Positions 10,596 through 21,984 of a stretch of 64,000 nt of DNA are shown piece after piece (position 1 is the first letter of the stretch; every line of letters begins with the position of its first letter). Source of the stretch: Rheum nobile. Taxonomy: Eukaryota; Streptophyta; Magnoliopsida; Caryophyllales; Polygonaceae. The stretch lies in contig WOAB01000619.1 of assembly GCA_027886185.1 (NCBI GenBank), positions 4,340,001-4,404,000 on the forward strand. The letters are read 5' to 3'. A model generated the notes under the pieces. It was not told the origin of the DNA. It searched no databases and saw only the letters and a program-made list of their open reading frames with translations. The position numbers and the translations under genes were made by a program.

Positions 10596-10945
10596 CTGCA
10601 AACCAAAAAAACCCTAAACAAACACTCCCGATACAAATTAAACCATTTCAGACGGGTGACAAGACAATTGAAAAAATACCCTAAACAAATTAAAACCATT
10701 TCAGAAGGCTGACAGGACAATTAAAAAATACCCTAAGCCCTAAACAGAAAATGTAGACAACTTACACCCCCTTTAAAGATTACGGGTTTTTTTGCCTTTA
10801 CTGTTTTAGCTTTTGGCCTCGACCTGCCCTTCCCGGATTTTTTTGCTATGGTACTGTCACAATTTTTTTCCCATTTCACCTGCACTTCTTCTCTCTTCTT
10901 CTTCTTCTTCTTTCGAACCTGCATGTCGTCTTCTTTTCTCTCCAC

Positions 10946-11529
10946 TCTTCTTTGGGCTCGATCATTTACCGTCTCTAAGCACTGCCATTTTCTAGGGTTT
11001 TTTTGTAACGCGCTTCATAGGTTAAGGAAAAGTTCGGGGAGGGGCGAGTAAGTAAAAATGGAGTTGCAGAGTCGCGTTAATGGAGAAAGATGGAGGGAGT
11101 AAGTAAGAAAATGTGGAGATGGACTTGGCAACAAAAAATGGACTTCAAGAGTAAGCAAAAATCGAGTCTAGCGTTAATAGGGAAAGATGGAGGAATTGAA
11201 GAGTCGCCTTCTGGGGAAGAAGAAAATGTCTGATAACAATGATGGATGTTTGCAGAGTCGCCTTCTGGGGAAGAAGAAACTATCTTCTTTTGGAGGGAAT
11301 TTTGGAAGGTAAACAGGGAGGGCATTTTGCGAGCATTCGAACTTCGAAGAAAGGTAAACAAGGTTATGTCTTACCCTTTTTATTCCAAATTAAATATTAT
11401 TAAAAAGGTCAACACAATGGTAAACACAAACAAATAATACATACATTCGTCCAAGTGCTACAAACCAAAAATATAATATGTCATATCAGAAATTTAAGAC
11501 TTGCTGCACGCCACGATAATTTATATAAA
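10946..11529. other. 5' flank of gene A with short direct repeats
   Basis: No gene is supported. GAGTCGCCTTCTGGGGAAGAAGAAA occurs twice (about 11201 and 11255) and GGAGGGAGTAAGTAAGAAAATG-like repeats precede it. It probably contains the promoter/5' leader of gene A and the junction with the neighbouring MULE; I could not place a terminal inverted repeat. Confidence 0.45.
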
Positions 11530-12034
11530 TAATGAAAGAGGCTTACCTGAGAACTCAGCCGCCCCATTGGTTGCAATAATTTCTCAAAAAACTTCTTCTG
11601 TAGATGTTCTCCAGTTGAAGAAACAATTTCCTCACTACATCATAAGATGGTTTAATTAACATCTCAAACACGCGTTCATATCATCAAGACAGGAGGGACA
11701 ACTTCCTAACCTTTCCTCCGAGTCTAACCAATGGCACAATCTATTCGTGTCTGAAATACCTTTGGGCGTTGAAACCTTGCATCGTTTGGGATTATCGGCT
11801 TCTCTGGACAGTCCTCTCTTCCTTCCAGGATGGTCCCTCAGTTCACCAGTTGTATTAATTTTGTTTTTTGAGGTGGTTTTTCTTGTTGAGACTCCAATTG
11901 ATTCTTTGGTAGAGTCTCCTTCCACCTCAGCTTCTTTTGTTGCTATCGCTAGCGTATGCAAATAAGTTTTTTCATAAATAAGGTGTTGGTGAACTGAGGG
12001 ACCATCTTGTCAGGAAGATTTATTGATACGTACC

Positions 12035-12440
12035 TCAACTCCTTTTGTCCTTCCTTTTTTTATTTTCCCCCTCATTCTGAACTGCACCATCTTCATCACC
12101 CTTCTTGTTTTTTAAACGAGTCTTCCTTGCAAATACTTTTCCTTCTTTCTTATCTTTTTCTTCTTTTGTCATCGTTTCTCCATATTTATCCTCATCATGT
12201 ACTGCACCTTCAACATCTTCACTCTGAACTGCATCATCTTCATCACCCTTCTTCTTTTTTGAATGAGTCTTCCTTGCAAATACGTTTCTTTCTTTCTTAT
12301 ATTTTTGTTCTTTTGTCATCGTTTCTCCATATTTTCCCTCATCTTGTACTGCACCCTCAACATCATCACTCTGAACTGCACCATCGTCATCATCCTTTTG
12401 CTTTCGATAAACAACCATATATCCTAAATTGTCATTGTCG
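12035..12440 (-). repeat. About 2.5 copies of a roughly 135-bp coding repeat in gene B
   Basis: The translated unit is GDEDDAVQSEDVEGAVHDED followed by KYGETMTKEEKDKKEGKVFARKTR, repeated with few changes. Repetition of a charged linker next to DUF1985 is also seen, with a different unit, in gene A. Confidence 0.8.
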
Positions 12441-12490
12441 ACTTTAATGGCACCTTCATCATCGTCATCCTATAGGGGATTTGAATCAGA

Positions 12491-12539
12491 CCCCCCCTCC
12501 CCCCCCCCCCCCCCCCCCTCCCCCCCCCCCCCCCCCCCC
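12491..12539. repeat. Poly-C tract, 49 bases with two T interruptions
   Basis: C7TTC... then long C runs are directly visible. Such a tract is prone to sequencing and assembly error, so its length should not be trusted. Confidence 0.9.
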
Positions 12540-13527
12540 ATTCTATCCATTTGGACATCCTCATCACGACCATGTACAACATTCTGCTTCAATAAATAAC
12601 AAATTACATTTAACTCACAAGAATAATAAGTAAGTGCACCATTCTATAATGTTTGTCAAAAACAGAGCTTTATGCATCCATCGAACTTATAAATATTGAC
12701 TTTCTATTAATTAATTATGACATTCCTGTTATAATATTTGTCAAAAAAACAGGCTTTAACTTACAATAAATATAAGTAATTGTCAATCTCAAGTTGAAAA
12801 CAGTGACATTTTAACTTATTGATATGACATTACTATTCTACATTCCGACAAAAAAAAATGCTTAAGCTTCCACGAAATAAAAATCTAAGTTCCCAAACAA
12901 AACTTAATAACGATCGTTGATAGTTATCTTACCTCCTCTTCCTCTTGTTCAATGTCCTCTTTTTCATCATTTGTTGAACCTGAGTTGTTGAATGCCCTCT
13001 TCTTGATCATTTGTTCCATTATGCCCAAGGTTTTATTCATAGCACTAAATCATGCATCCACTTGGTTTTCCAAATTAATCATACATTCATGAAGCTCTTT
13101 CATAACGCACATCATTTGTCTTGCATCCAGGCTTGAGGACTTTGCAGCAGGGGCAGGGTCCGAATCACTCTTTCATTTTCTTCTACCATTGATAGACCTC
13201 TTATTACTTAGCTCGAATTTCTCAACTGCCTTGTCAAAGTAAGTGTCCTTCACTTCCCCATCAAATTTGCATTCTTTTAAGACCTCTACCTCAACTTCTT
13301 CCTCTATTAACACCACATTTGGAATAAAACGGGATGTGGCCTTCCCCAAGAAAGACTCCACAGCTGTCGCATCAGGTTATGAATCTGATGACCATCGTAG
13401 ACCGCATGGGTAGGCCTCCTTATCCACCAAATGTGCAAACGCTGAAGAAATTGGTTTAACAGCTTCAAATAGCCAAACCTGAACCACAGTTTTTCTTGTC
13501 AGTATGATACTTATTTCTTGTAAGAAA

Positions 13528-15003
13528 TGATAACAGGTTTTTGTCGTTCTAAAAACTGCTATGCAAAATATCCAAACAAACCCTAAAACGTAGTCCTAGG
13601 TAAGTAAGGGTCGAATCCGCAGGGAAACAAAGTCTATCGCAGTATGCAATATGTATGTCAATTTAAAGTAACCAAAGGGGGGTTTTGTGAGTTTTAATTA
13701 ATCTACGCATGCAAAAGTAAACAACTAGATGTGATGGATTCAGTAATGGGGAAAAGCACTTAGTCAAACAACATCCACTATTCGTATGACAAGTTGATCA
13801 TAGATACTCATTCAAAATCTCATGCAATGGTAATTCCAATTCCTTTTCAAATATAACTAATAGCACAACCAGATACTATTAGCACTAACTAATTAAACAA
13901 CCCTGAAACTATCAAGATTCAGTTTAACAGCAGCCTTACGGATAGGAATATAGTTGGATACAATTCTAGCATAACACAACCAGATATTATCCTAGAATGT
14001 AAATCAATTCTCTTCTGCATGAGACTAGCACAACCAGTTACTAATACGATGCAGTTGCTACCCTGAAATAGATATGCTCAACCAGTAACAATCTAAATCT
14101 AGCAATCAATCAATAACAATAAACCCTAGATGCGTCCAAATAGAGATTATCAATATCAATCATAAACAACTTAAGCAAGAGAAAGATAAAAACCATGTAA
14201 TAGATTAAGAACGAGAATCTCACAACTTAATCAAAACGAAAGTTTCAGCGTCTGACTAAGCCAGGGAGGCTTAGTTCTTCATAACGTAGAACGTAGAAAT
14301 TAGGGTTCCAAGAGATGATGATTGATTATAAGAAAACAAGCCTTTTCTCTACCCTAATATACTAAAGGAAATAAAAATCTAAATTAACCTAAAACTAATT
14401 AATAAAATAATAATAAAATAATAAACTAAAACAATGAAATTAATCCCGTTCTTCTCGCAATTCTCGTTCAGCACTGCTCCGAATCCAGCAAAGCATCACG
14501 GCGGCCCAACAACAATCCATCAGCTTCTCGGCACAGCAAAAGCGGCCCACTCCAAGCAGCAATCATGTCGCCTACGTCATGGTGACATCACGGTGGGGCC
14601 ATCTTCATTTCTCCAGCTTTCAAATCTTCAGTGCTTTCAATTTGACGCCACACGGGAGGAGTTCTTCACGGTGGGCTCCAGCTCCTTTATGGGCTTCTTC
14701 TTCAAGGGCTGGCCTTTATTTGGGCCTTTCATCTCCACGGCCCATCTCCATCCTCAACACATGCCCGCTGCTGATGTCGTGGATGACATCATACTCTAAT
14801 TTGCCCAGCTCCAATACGCTGCTTCTTCTTGCTTTGCTTCTCGTGGGCCAACTTCAATTTGGACCATCAATCACGTGGCTTTTAATTAATTACCAAACTT
14901 CGCCCTCAAATGCCATGCACATGAATGTGTCTAAATCTATCCGAATGGCACCAATAAAACCTCTAATGACTCTTACTTAAGCCCTACAAAGTAGTGCTTA
15001 TCA
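13528..15003 (-). repeat. Left (full-length) LTR of the non-autonomous element
   Basis: It spans 1476 bp with short terminal inverted repeat TGATAA/TTATCA. It contains plus-strand ORFs (14434-14799) that recur identically in the other LTR and are not genes. Confidence 0.85.
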
Positions 15004-16185
15004 AACCACCCCATGCTTAGACCTTTGCTCGTCCTCGAGTAAACTAATAAAGAGTCTACTCCTCCAATGTAGCATCCAAGGTCTCATGAAGCATATCCTC
15101 CAACTAAGAGTCACCTAACCCATGCCAAGCTCCTAGCACCAATCTCATTCACAACACATCCACAACTCAACAAGCTTAAGAGGCAAGCAGAGTACTTCCC
15201 CCAAGCTAAACCCGGACATCCAATAGCGTAAGTAACCTCTAATCCTAGCCTCCATCTATTGCTCCTTATGTCTCCCAGAGTGACCTACCCGACAATCCTT
15301 CTTTGACTCCTCTTCTTATGACGCCTCGCCAAGAATAGTGAGAAATCCTAAAATCACTCTTCTTCTTTTTCACTCGTTTTGCCAAGGCGCCCTTTCGGGT
15401 TTTCACCAAGCCACTCATTTCATTTTTCAATAGATGTGCTCACATAAGCTCACGTCACTCTTGACTTCATATTACCCCAGCCTAATGCTGGTCCAAGCCA
15501 CCTGCTTATTGCCTAGGCCGCCCTTTCGGATTTTCGACCTATCACAGGATTTCAATGATAGCCTGTTTTCAAATTTTTGGCTCTTTTCTCATTTTATATT
15601 CATTTTTCTCCTCAGCAGCGTAGCAAGTATAAAACTCCACCCCATGCTTAAACATTGCATTGTCCTCAATGTAATGAAAGACAAAAGAATAAAGCACAGG
15701 GAAAAGCAAAAAATAACTCACAACGTTGCCGAGTTGGCTTGGATACTTCCTTGTTGCTGGCGGTGTAGTCATAAAAGCTCATGTCCAGGATGGCTGGCAT
15801 CAACGCCATTATCTTCATATACCATGCAACCATAAGAAACCATTGTAGGGTGTAGTGGTCAATCAAGGGAACGGGTTGCAAGGCCTTCAAAAATGGGCCC
15901 AGATGTCGTCGTGGTTGGGCCCTGGTGTACCTCCTCTCCAGCTGTCGACTGCAGGGCCATCATCGTTGCCAAATAAATATAGGGTGAAAGTATTCCTCCG
16001 TTTAGCAACATGATGCGCACCTCTCCGTGGGGAACTCTGGACAGTTGGGTAAAACTTTTTTTTTTTTTACTTTTTCTCCCCGTTTAAGGTCTTTTCGGGG
16101 TATCTTATTTTCGTCTTTTGCTCCCCGTTTAAGGTTTTTTCGGGGCCCATTTTTTTCAATTTTTTTTTTTTTACCTGCGAAAATG

Positions 16186-16307
16186 CGGCGGTCGCCGTGA
16201 GGGGTGCGGCGGTCGCCGTAATTGCGGCGGTCGCCGTTTTTAGGTCGTAGCCAACTTGCTTGGCGAGGCATTTGTGGCGGTCGCCGTAAGGGGTGCGGCG
16301 GTCGCCG
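16186..16307. repeat. Array of CGGCGGTCGCCG units in the non-autonomous element
   Basis: Exact 12-mers lie at 16186-16197, 16207-16218, 16225-16236 and 16296-16307, with one variant (TGGCGGTCGCCG) at about 16276. The motif is an inverted repeat around a two-base centre (CGGCG-GT-CGCCG) and is the reverse complement of the unit in the gypsy LTR at 19351. Confidence 0.9.
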
Positions 16308-16859
16308 TGAACTCCATCTTCGTTTTTTCACTCTTCCTGCAGGTTAGTTCAACACAGAAGGGAAAAACAAAAAGAAAAACAACTGAATAAAGACTAAGGG
16401 AAAGAAAATAGACTACCTAACATCGGGTTGCCTCCCGAACAGCGCCTTAGTTAATGTCGTGGCTCGACATACTACTCGAACAACTTCAATCCATATCGTC
16501 AGGTTCCTTGGGAACCTTCTTAATCCATACCTCCTTTCTGAACCAATCATGGAAAGGTTTGAACCTTAGACCATGCTTCTTCTTCCTTGGCTTCTCCATC
16601 CTGACCTTCTTGGTCGCGTCTACCCCATGCTTAGATCGATCTGGGGGGTGTTTAACCTTAACTTCAGGGACCTTCACCAAAGAGGGAGCGAGCTTCTCGC
16701 TCGGAGTTAGCAGCAAAGGTGATTTACTTGGAAGCTCCGGAGGGCGCTTATAGCAAGCGTCCCACTCATCCACAACTTCCTGCAAGTTAGTAAATATAGC
16801 AATATCCAAGCTAGAATCAACAATAGGTGGTGTGTCATCTAGGTGGTCCTCAATTCTAG

Positions 16860-18011
16860 CAGGTTTTTGTCATCTAGTTAGTAAATATAGCATATCTGGT
16901 TGTGTCATCTAGGTGGTCCTCAAGATTCAGTTTAACAGCAGCCTTACGGATAGGAATATAGTTGGATACAATTCTAGCATAACACAACCAGATATTACCC
17001 TAGAATGTAAATCAATTCTCTTCTGCATGAGACTAGCACAACCAGTTACTAATACGATGCAGTTGCTACCCTGAAATAGATATGCTCAACCAGTAACAAT
17101 CTAAATCTAGCAATCAATCAATAACAATAAACCCTAGATGCGTCCAAATAGAGATTATCAATATCAATCATAAACAACTTAAGCAAGAGAAAGATAAAAA
17201 CCATGCAATAGATTAAGAACGAGAATCTCACAACTTAATCAAAACGAAAGCTTCAGCGTCTGACTAAGCCAGGGAGGCTTAGTTCTTCATAACGTAGAAC
17301 GTAGAAATTAGGGTTCCAAGAGATGATGATTGATTATAAGCAAACAAGCCTTTTCTCTACCCTAATATACTAAAGGAAATAAAAATCTAAATTAACCTAA
17401 AACGAATTAATAAAATAATAATAAAATAATAAACTAAAACAATGAAATTAATCCCGTTCTTCTCGCAATTCTCGTTCAGCACTGCTCCGAATCCAGCAAA
17501 GCATCACGGCGGCCCAACAACAATCCATCAGCTTCTCGGCACAGCAAAAGCGGCCCACTCCAAGCAGCAATCATGTCGCCTACGTCATGGTGACATCACG
17601 GTGGGGCCATCTTCATTTCTCCAGCTTTCAAATCTTCGGTGCTTTCAATTTGACGCCACACGGAAGGAGTTCTTCACGGTGGGCTCCAGCTCCTTTATGG
17701 GCTTCTTCTTCAAGGGCTGGCCTTTATTTGGGCCTTTCATCTCCACGGCCCATCTCCATCCTCAACACATGCCCGCTGCTGATGTCGTGGATGACATCAT
17801 ACTCCAATTTGCCCAGCTCCAATACGCTGCTTCTTCTTGCTTTGCTTCTCGTGGGCCAACTTCAATTTGGACCATCAATCACGTGGCTTTTAATTAATTA
17901 CCAAACTTCGCCCTCAAATGCCATGCACATGAATGTGTCTAAATCTATCTGAATGGCACCAATAAAACCTCTAATGACTCTTACTTAAGCCCTACAAAGT
18001 AGTGCTTATCA
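16860..18011 (-). repeat. Right LTR, missing about 370 bp replaced by 49 bp of patchwork filler
   Basis: It starts with CAGGTTTTTGTC, which matches the left LTR at 13534-13545, then 16872-16920 is made of copies of nearby sequence (TAGTAAATATAGC from 16789; TGTGTCATCTAGGTGGTCCT from 16831). LTR sequence resumes at 16921. Left LTR positions about 13546-13911 have no counterpart. Confidence 0.8.
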
Positions 18012-18081
18012 AGAAACCATCAATATATTGTAACTACAATACCAACTTCAAAACAATATACATTACATCCTGTCATATTAC

Positions 18082-18770
18082 CTGAAAGGCCATTGGCAAC
18101 CCCTTGAGTTTGTAACCCAACCTTGCACTTGAGTCTCTGCTTGTTTCAACCGTTTGCAATATATTATCACCGTTGAACTCAATCCCTGGTGAGTTTCAAT
18201 GTAGCTAACCCTGCCCCAAGGGAATTTCGTGAATCGATCGATATCAGTCAATAATTTGACATGACTCGTGCTTATGCGAACCTTTTTCTCAACCCCAAGA
18301 ATGACGTCCTCTAATATAATCAATAATGTCATCTTATATTTCAAAGGGCTATCAGGCTGTGTACGCATAAATAATGACTCTAGCTCACCCAATGTCAAAT
18401 TTTGTACATCAAATAACTCTTTCACGGCATTTTTATTCGGGTTCATCTCATTATCATTCATTCTGCGACAGCATAACCCCGTCACAAGTGCAAATTCCTT
18501 CATTGAAAAACGTAGCAGCTGTCCTTGCAGGTCATACCACGTCTCCCACAACTTCCTCGTTTCTACTTGACGAAATAAAACGTAATGTACAAGCTGGCAT
18601 GAAAAGGTTTGTCGACGAACCATCTTCACAGTAGGTCCAAATGGACCATCTATTATCCTCTGCCAGTCCACAAGGGAGAGGCATTTCTCAATAATTTTCA
18701 ACAATTCACGCCGACAGTTTTGGTTGACTCTACCGATGAATTTTTTCCCTTCAAATCTCAATAAATGACC
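18082..18770 (-). pseudogene. DUF1985 domain exon of gene B
   Basis: It opens GHLLRFEGKKFIGRVNQN after acceptor TTTTTAG (18773-18771). Key phrases are VHYVLFRQVETRKLWETWYD, FSMKEFALVTGLCC and KFPWGRVSYIETHQGL. One frameshift near the 3' end (about 18115) separates it from the conserved KGLPMAFQ at the splice site. Confidence 0.8.
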
Positions 18771-19350
18771 CTAAAAATACAAATTATACGAGGTCAATAA
18801 ATAAATAAGGAACATATACTTAAAAACTACATGACAGGATGTGAAATATGGAAAACTACACACAATGAGCTAACCAAAATTTACCATTTTACCCATTTCA
18901 ATTTCCTCCGTTTCAATATGGAATACTATACCACTTCAGCTGCACTGGTGGAGATAGACAAACAACAAAAAATATCTAACATTTAAGTTTTTTCTAAGCA
19001 CCAAACTGAACATACTCATATGTAGAGATCACACGAGAAGACAAGGAAGTTGCAAGAGTAAGAGCTATAATGTCAAGCAAATAAAAACATTAACTTTCAA
19101 AACACAACAATGTTTCACAAAACTGACATTCTAATTGATCATTTCAACAATAAAACTATACGATGTGACAAATATTTCATCAACGCTGACATAAAATTTT
19201 CAAACAATGGTCATTCTTGCAATTGTGACAAAAAACAAACTAATCTGACATTCTCATTTTACAAACACGGATTTCACAGGTTTATATAATTCGCTGCATT
19301 CAACTTCACTTCATTTCAGCTCAAACGAACAACACTAAATCACCCCTAAA
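18771..19350. other. Intron/5' flank of gene B with TGACA-core motifs
   Basis: No gene is seen. Motifs include ACATGACAGGATGTG (about 18829), CTGACATTCTAATTG (about 19121), GCTGACATAAAATTTTC and TCTGACATTCTCATTTTAC. The gypsy element then interrupts it; the MULE resumes at 30402. Confidence 0.5.
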
Positions 19351-21773
19351 TGTGATACCCCGTAATTTTGTAAGGTTATATTGGGAATTATGGAATTTTC
19401 CCGGGTACCCGTTGTGTACGTCGGATTTAATTCAGGTAGTTTGAGACATTCTGTAATGTGCTCTGTATCTGTAATAATTTTCTCAGTGAAATAATATACA
19501 GACATCATGCCTTGGAGTTTAATTGTCGTTTGCGTACGATAATTTTTATCCCGGTCTATCGTCAAGCTCGTTCAAAGCCGAATGGGCGGGAAAAGGGGGA
19601 AACGGCGACCGTCATTCAGAAACGGCGACCGCCGTGGTTGGGCCCGAGAAGTCAGCGTGTCAGCTTCTAGCTGGCCGCGACAGGCCTAACGACGGCGACC
19701 GCCGCGTGCCCGCCGCAGGCAAAATCACGGCGACCGCCGTGATTGTCCAGTGGGCATTGCCCGTTGGTCGCCGGTGTCGTTCGAGGCGCGCCGTTGCATC
19801 GTTTGCCGCATCTGAGGGTTTGCAGATCACTCATTGGGGTTTGCCTATAAATAGATGAACTTGGGCATGGGTTTTGGGTCATCTACAACCCCGAATCGCT
19901 GCCAAATTCGCCTCTCGCCGGAGTTGTGTTTTCGCCGGAATTTGAAGGTCTCGCCGGTGTTGCTTTGGTGTGGTTCCTGAGTGCCTTTGTGAAGCTTTTG
20001 GTTAGCCTTGGAGGTTAGAAGCCAAAGCAAGTCGAAGGAGGCCGAACCGCTCGTGTTTTGGGGTGAGTTTTCTCTCGTTCTGTGTCGTCTGAGTTCGTCA
20101 CGGCGACCGCCGTGTTCTTCACGGCGACCGCCGTGATGAATACGGCGACCGCCGCCAAGAACAGCGACCGCCGCCAGTGCCCAGAACACCTTTGTGGCTC
20201 TGGCTTGGTCGGTTGTCGTCGTGGCGTCTTTCCTTTCGTGTTCTTTCGCCGTGTTTAGATTCGTACTGTTTATGTCGGATCTAACTTAGGGTTCCTTTTA
20301 TGGGTCGACTCGAAGGTCGTTGTGCTGTCAGAGCTATACCGTGTCCAGCCCGGAATCCAGTGACGTCTTTAGACTATTCTGCGGAGTAAGGCAAGTGCGG
20401 TTCGCTCTTGCTCATTCGTTCCATATTTACATTAATTATCAGTAGTTTATCTGAGTACTTAATTTGGAATGAATATTCTGTTTGTCTGGAAACGGTTTTG
20501 ATAAACTGTTTTGAAAATCATATAATAGGTTGTATATCTGTTAGAACAACGCTATTATCTGTGATCGCCTTTCGGGCCTTTATGTGGATTTATCCTGTAA
20601 ATGTTGTGGTGTTGTAACTGTTTAGTTAGCATTGTTAAATAGGAACGTTACTCGGACTCTGTCCAGTCGTTTCTTTATAATCTGGTATCGGGATGGCTCG
20701 TCCCCATCTGGTACTATTCTATGATCATGATCGGTCTCTTACACATGTGTGTAGAGACAGGACACTTAGCTGGTGTCACAAATCTTTCGGTATACATCAC
20801 TCTCGACGAAACGTATACTAAGATGTGTCGTCCCACTGGTGGGGTACACATGTAAAAGTCTATAACGTGATGTGTGTTTTTGAAACATAAATCAGATAAG
20901 TGCTACCTTGACGCACATAATTAATACACCTTGGGCGAGTAGTGCAGCTAAGTTCAGTGCAGCTAAGTTCAGTGCAGCTAGGAAAACTCGTCTTGACTTG
21001 AATGTAGTACGTTCTCTTTCCAATCTGGATTCGCTGTAGGCGATGAGGTTGGTCGTGAACCGAAGCATCTCAGTCAGTTTTAAATCATTGTTGAATGATT
21101 CTGTAATATTCCAGATTTGTCATTACTTCCTTAAAGACTCATTTCCGTTGGAGTGTTCTTTCGAGTCGATTTCTGTGAAGATTCAGTCTTCCAGAATCTT
21201 CTCTTGTGCATACCTCTTGTTTATTCCAGTAGGAATATGATGGTTGACTACCGTTATCGGTTATTATCCGAGAAGCGATGAGTCTAACCTAATATGACTG
21301 CTTCGAACCAGTCTGCTTTATACCCTTGATAGTCTATTCATTTAGACTAACCAACCAATGTTTTCCCTTGCATGGTTGGCTGGTGTCATCCGTTCGATTC
21401 GGCACATCAGTTAAGAAGTAGCTCAGAAGATTAGAAGGACTATGGAGTCGGCGGTGGTTTTTGAATGTTTTAATTATTTCTTTAATCAGGTTATGATCCT
21501 TTGGACAATAACTCCGATTGTAAAATACTTTCTTAGTCTTCCGCTGTGTTTGGTTTAAACTATGTTTTGACCTATTCGGGATTGGGTTGTAATCCCGTAA
21601 CTCTTGTTTCCTCGACAATGTTATGTTTTGGAATTTAATGCTTGATCTTTGTGTATCAATTGCATTTCATAAATCATATTTATTTGGTAAAGCCTTGGGT
21701 GATCTCGGTAAGGAACACTGGGGTCACTGGCGGTAATACCTTTCCAAAAGGGTTAAGTTTTGGGGGTGTTACA
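19351..21773 (+). repeat. 5' LTR of the gypsy element
   Basis: It has TG...CA ends, a TATA box (TATAAATAG, 19846-19854), and six exact copies of CGGCGACCGCCG at 19623, 19693, 19728, 20101, 20122 and 20143 on both sides of the TATA box. A duplicated GTGCAGCTAAGTTCA unit near 20942-20980 is present in more copies than in the 3' LTR. Confidence 0.95.
19846..19854 (+). promoter_or_regulatory. LTR core promoter TATA box
   Basis: TATAAATAG in a GC-rich context; the same sequence is at 28467-28475 in the 3' LTR. Transcription start is expected about 30 bp downstream, making everything to the left U3. Confidence 0.65.
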
Positions 21774-21777
21774 GTTG

Positions 21778-21790
21778 TGGTATCAGAGCC
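21778..21790 (+). other. Primer binding site (tRNA-iMet)
   Basis: TGGTATCAGAGCC follows the LTR end by four bases and is the standard complement of plant initiator tRNA-Met 3' end. Confidence 0.95.
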
Positions 21791-21984
21791 AAAAGTTTTT
21801 AAAACGGGTTTGGAATTTTTATAAACCATTTATCCGTTTTCGAAATGCTTTAAAAAGGACTCTGAATTTTCATTCTGAAAAGAATTTCAAAACACCGTTC
21901 ATAGTCATGTCTTCTTTATAGTCTGATATAGTAAGTTTGCTTCTATGTCTAGAAAGACTAATTCCTTCCTTATTGTTCGATAGG

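Larger units (their letters stand above)
5765..10945 (-). pseudogene. MULE-borne DUF1985 + Ulp1-like (C48) protease gene, seven exons, decayed (gene A)
   Basis: Reconstructed exons (minus strand): 10945-10766, 10595-9891, 9206-8220, 8014-7988 plus 7094-6710 (interrupted by a solo LTR), 6637-6547, 6483-5980, 5900-5765, about 1000 codons. Junctions have GT/AG ends and compatible phases. Exon 1 is Lys-rich and nuclear-signal-like. Exon 2 is a DUF1985 domain (ITGLNCGELPF, YPWGRVAYEELH). Exon 3 is a coiled, highly acidic linker. Exons 5-7 are a C48 cysteine protease with catalytic His (NMHWVAVEIDL), Asp (NVYDCNVDL) and Cys (GHDCGIYTL). This is the Kaonashi-type architecture known from plant MULEs. 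Decay: in-frame stops at about 8910, 8688 and 8652, an extra base in a seven-A run at 6466-6472, and TAG at 6168-6170 between His and Asp. Confidence 0.8.
13528..18011 (-). mobile_element. Non-autonomous LTR retrotransposon, 4.5 kb, in the intron of gene B
   Basis: The left LTR is 13528-15003 (TGATAAC...GCTTATCA, 1476 bp) and the right LTR about 16860-18011, with identical order from CAAGATTCAG onward (13913 and 16921) and few substitutions. The element is flanked by AGAAA at 13523-13527 and 18012-18016, a perfect five-base duplication. A purine-rich stretch on the minus strand next to the left LTR (GCATGGGGTGGTTT) suggests minus orientation. The internal region encodes no gag or pol; only a 107-aa minus ORF (16486-16809, KKVRMEKPRKKKHGLRF) of unknown nature and a GGGAGGCAACCCG motif near 16430 of the kind seen in Tat-lineage gypsy elements. 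Confidence 0.85.
11530..18770 (-). pseudogene. Second DUF1985-type MULE gene, decayed and lacking the Ulp1 domain (gene B)
   Basis: Minus-strand exons: DUF1985 exon 18770-18082, then 13478-12933 (VWLFEAVKPISSAFAHLVDK..., in-frame stops after SSDS and GRRK), then charged repeat-rich coding at about 12418-12035 and 11961-11656, and a short segment ending with a GTAAGC donor near 11550. Order and junctions copy gene A, so this is a homologous gene in the same orientation. Near 18115 the frame shifts: the open frame ends GCQWPFR-stop while another frame gives the expected GYKLKGLPMAFQ before the GTAATA donor. The Ulp1 part is absent; sequence passes into the gene A flank at about 11.5 kb. An LTR element occupies the intron between the first two exons. 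Confidence 0.7.

Noticed and set aside
14434..14980. 121-133-aa ORFs repeated at 17442-17952
   Set aside because: They lie wholly inside the two LTRs of the non-autonomous element, in two overlapping frames, and are most simply chance frames of LTR sequence.
19523..19858. LTR-encoded proteins with GDRR/TATAV repeats (also 28126-28479, 28703-28900, 16002-16331)
   Set aside because: The repeats are translations of the CGGCGACCGCCG motif array; the sequence is noncoding LTR or internal leader.
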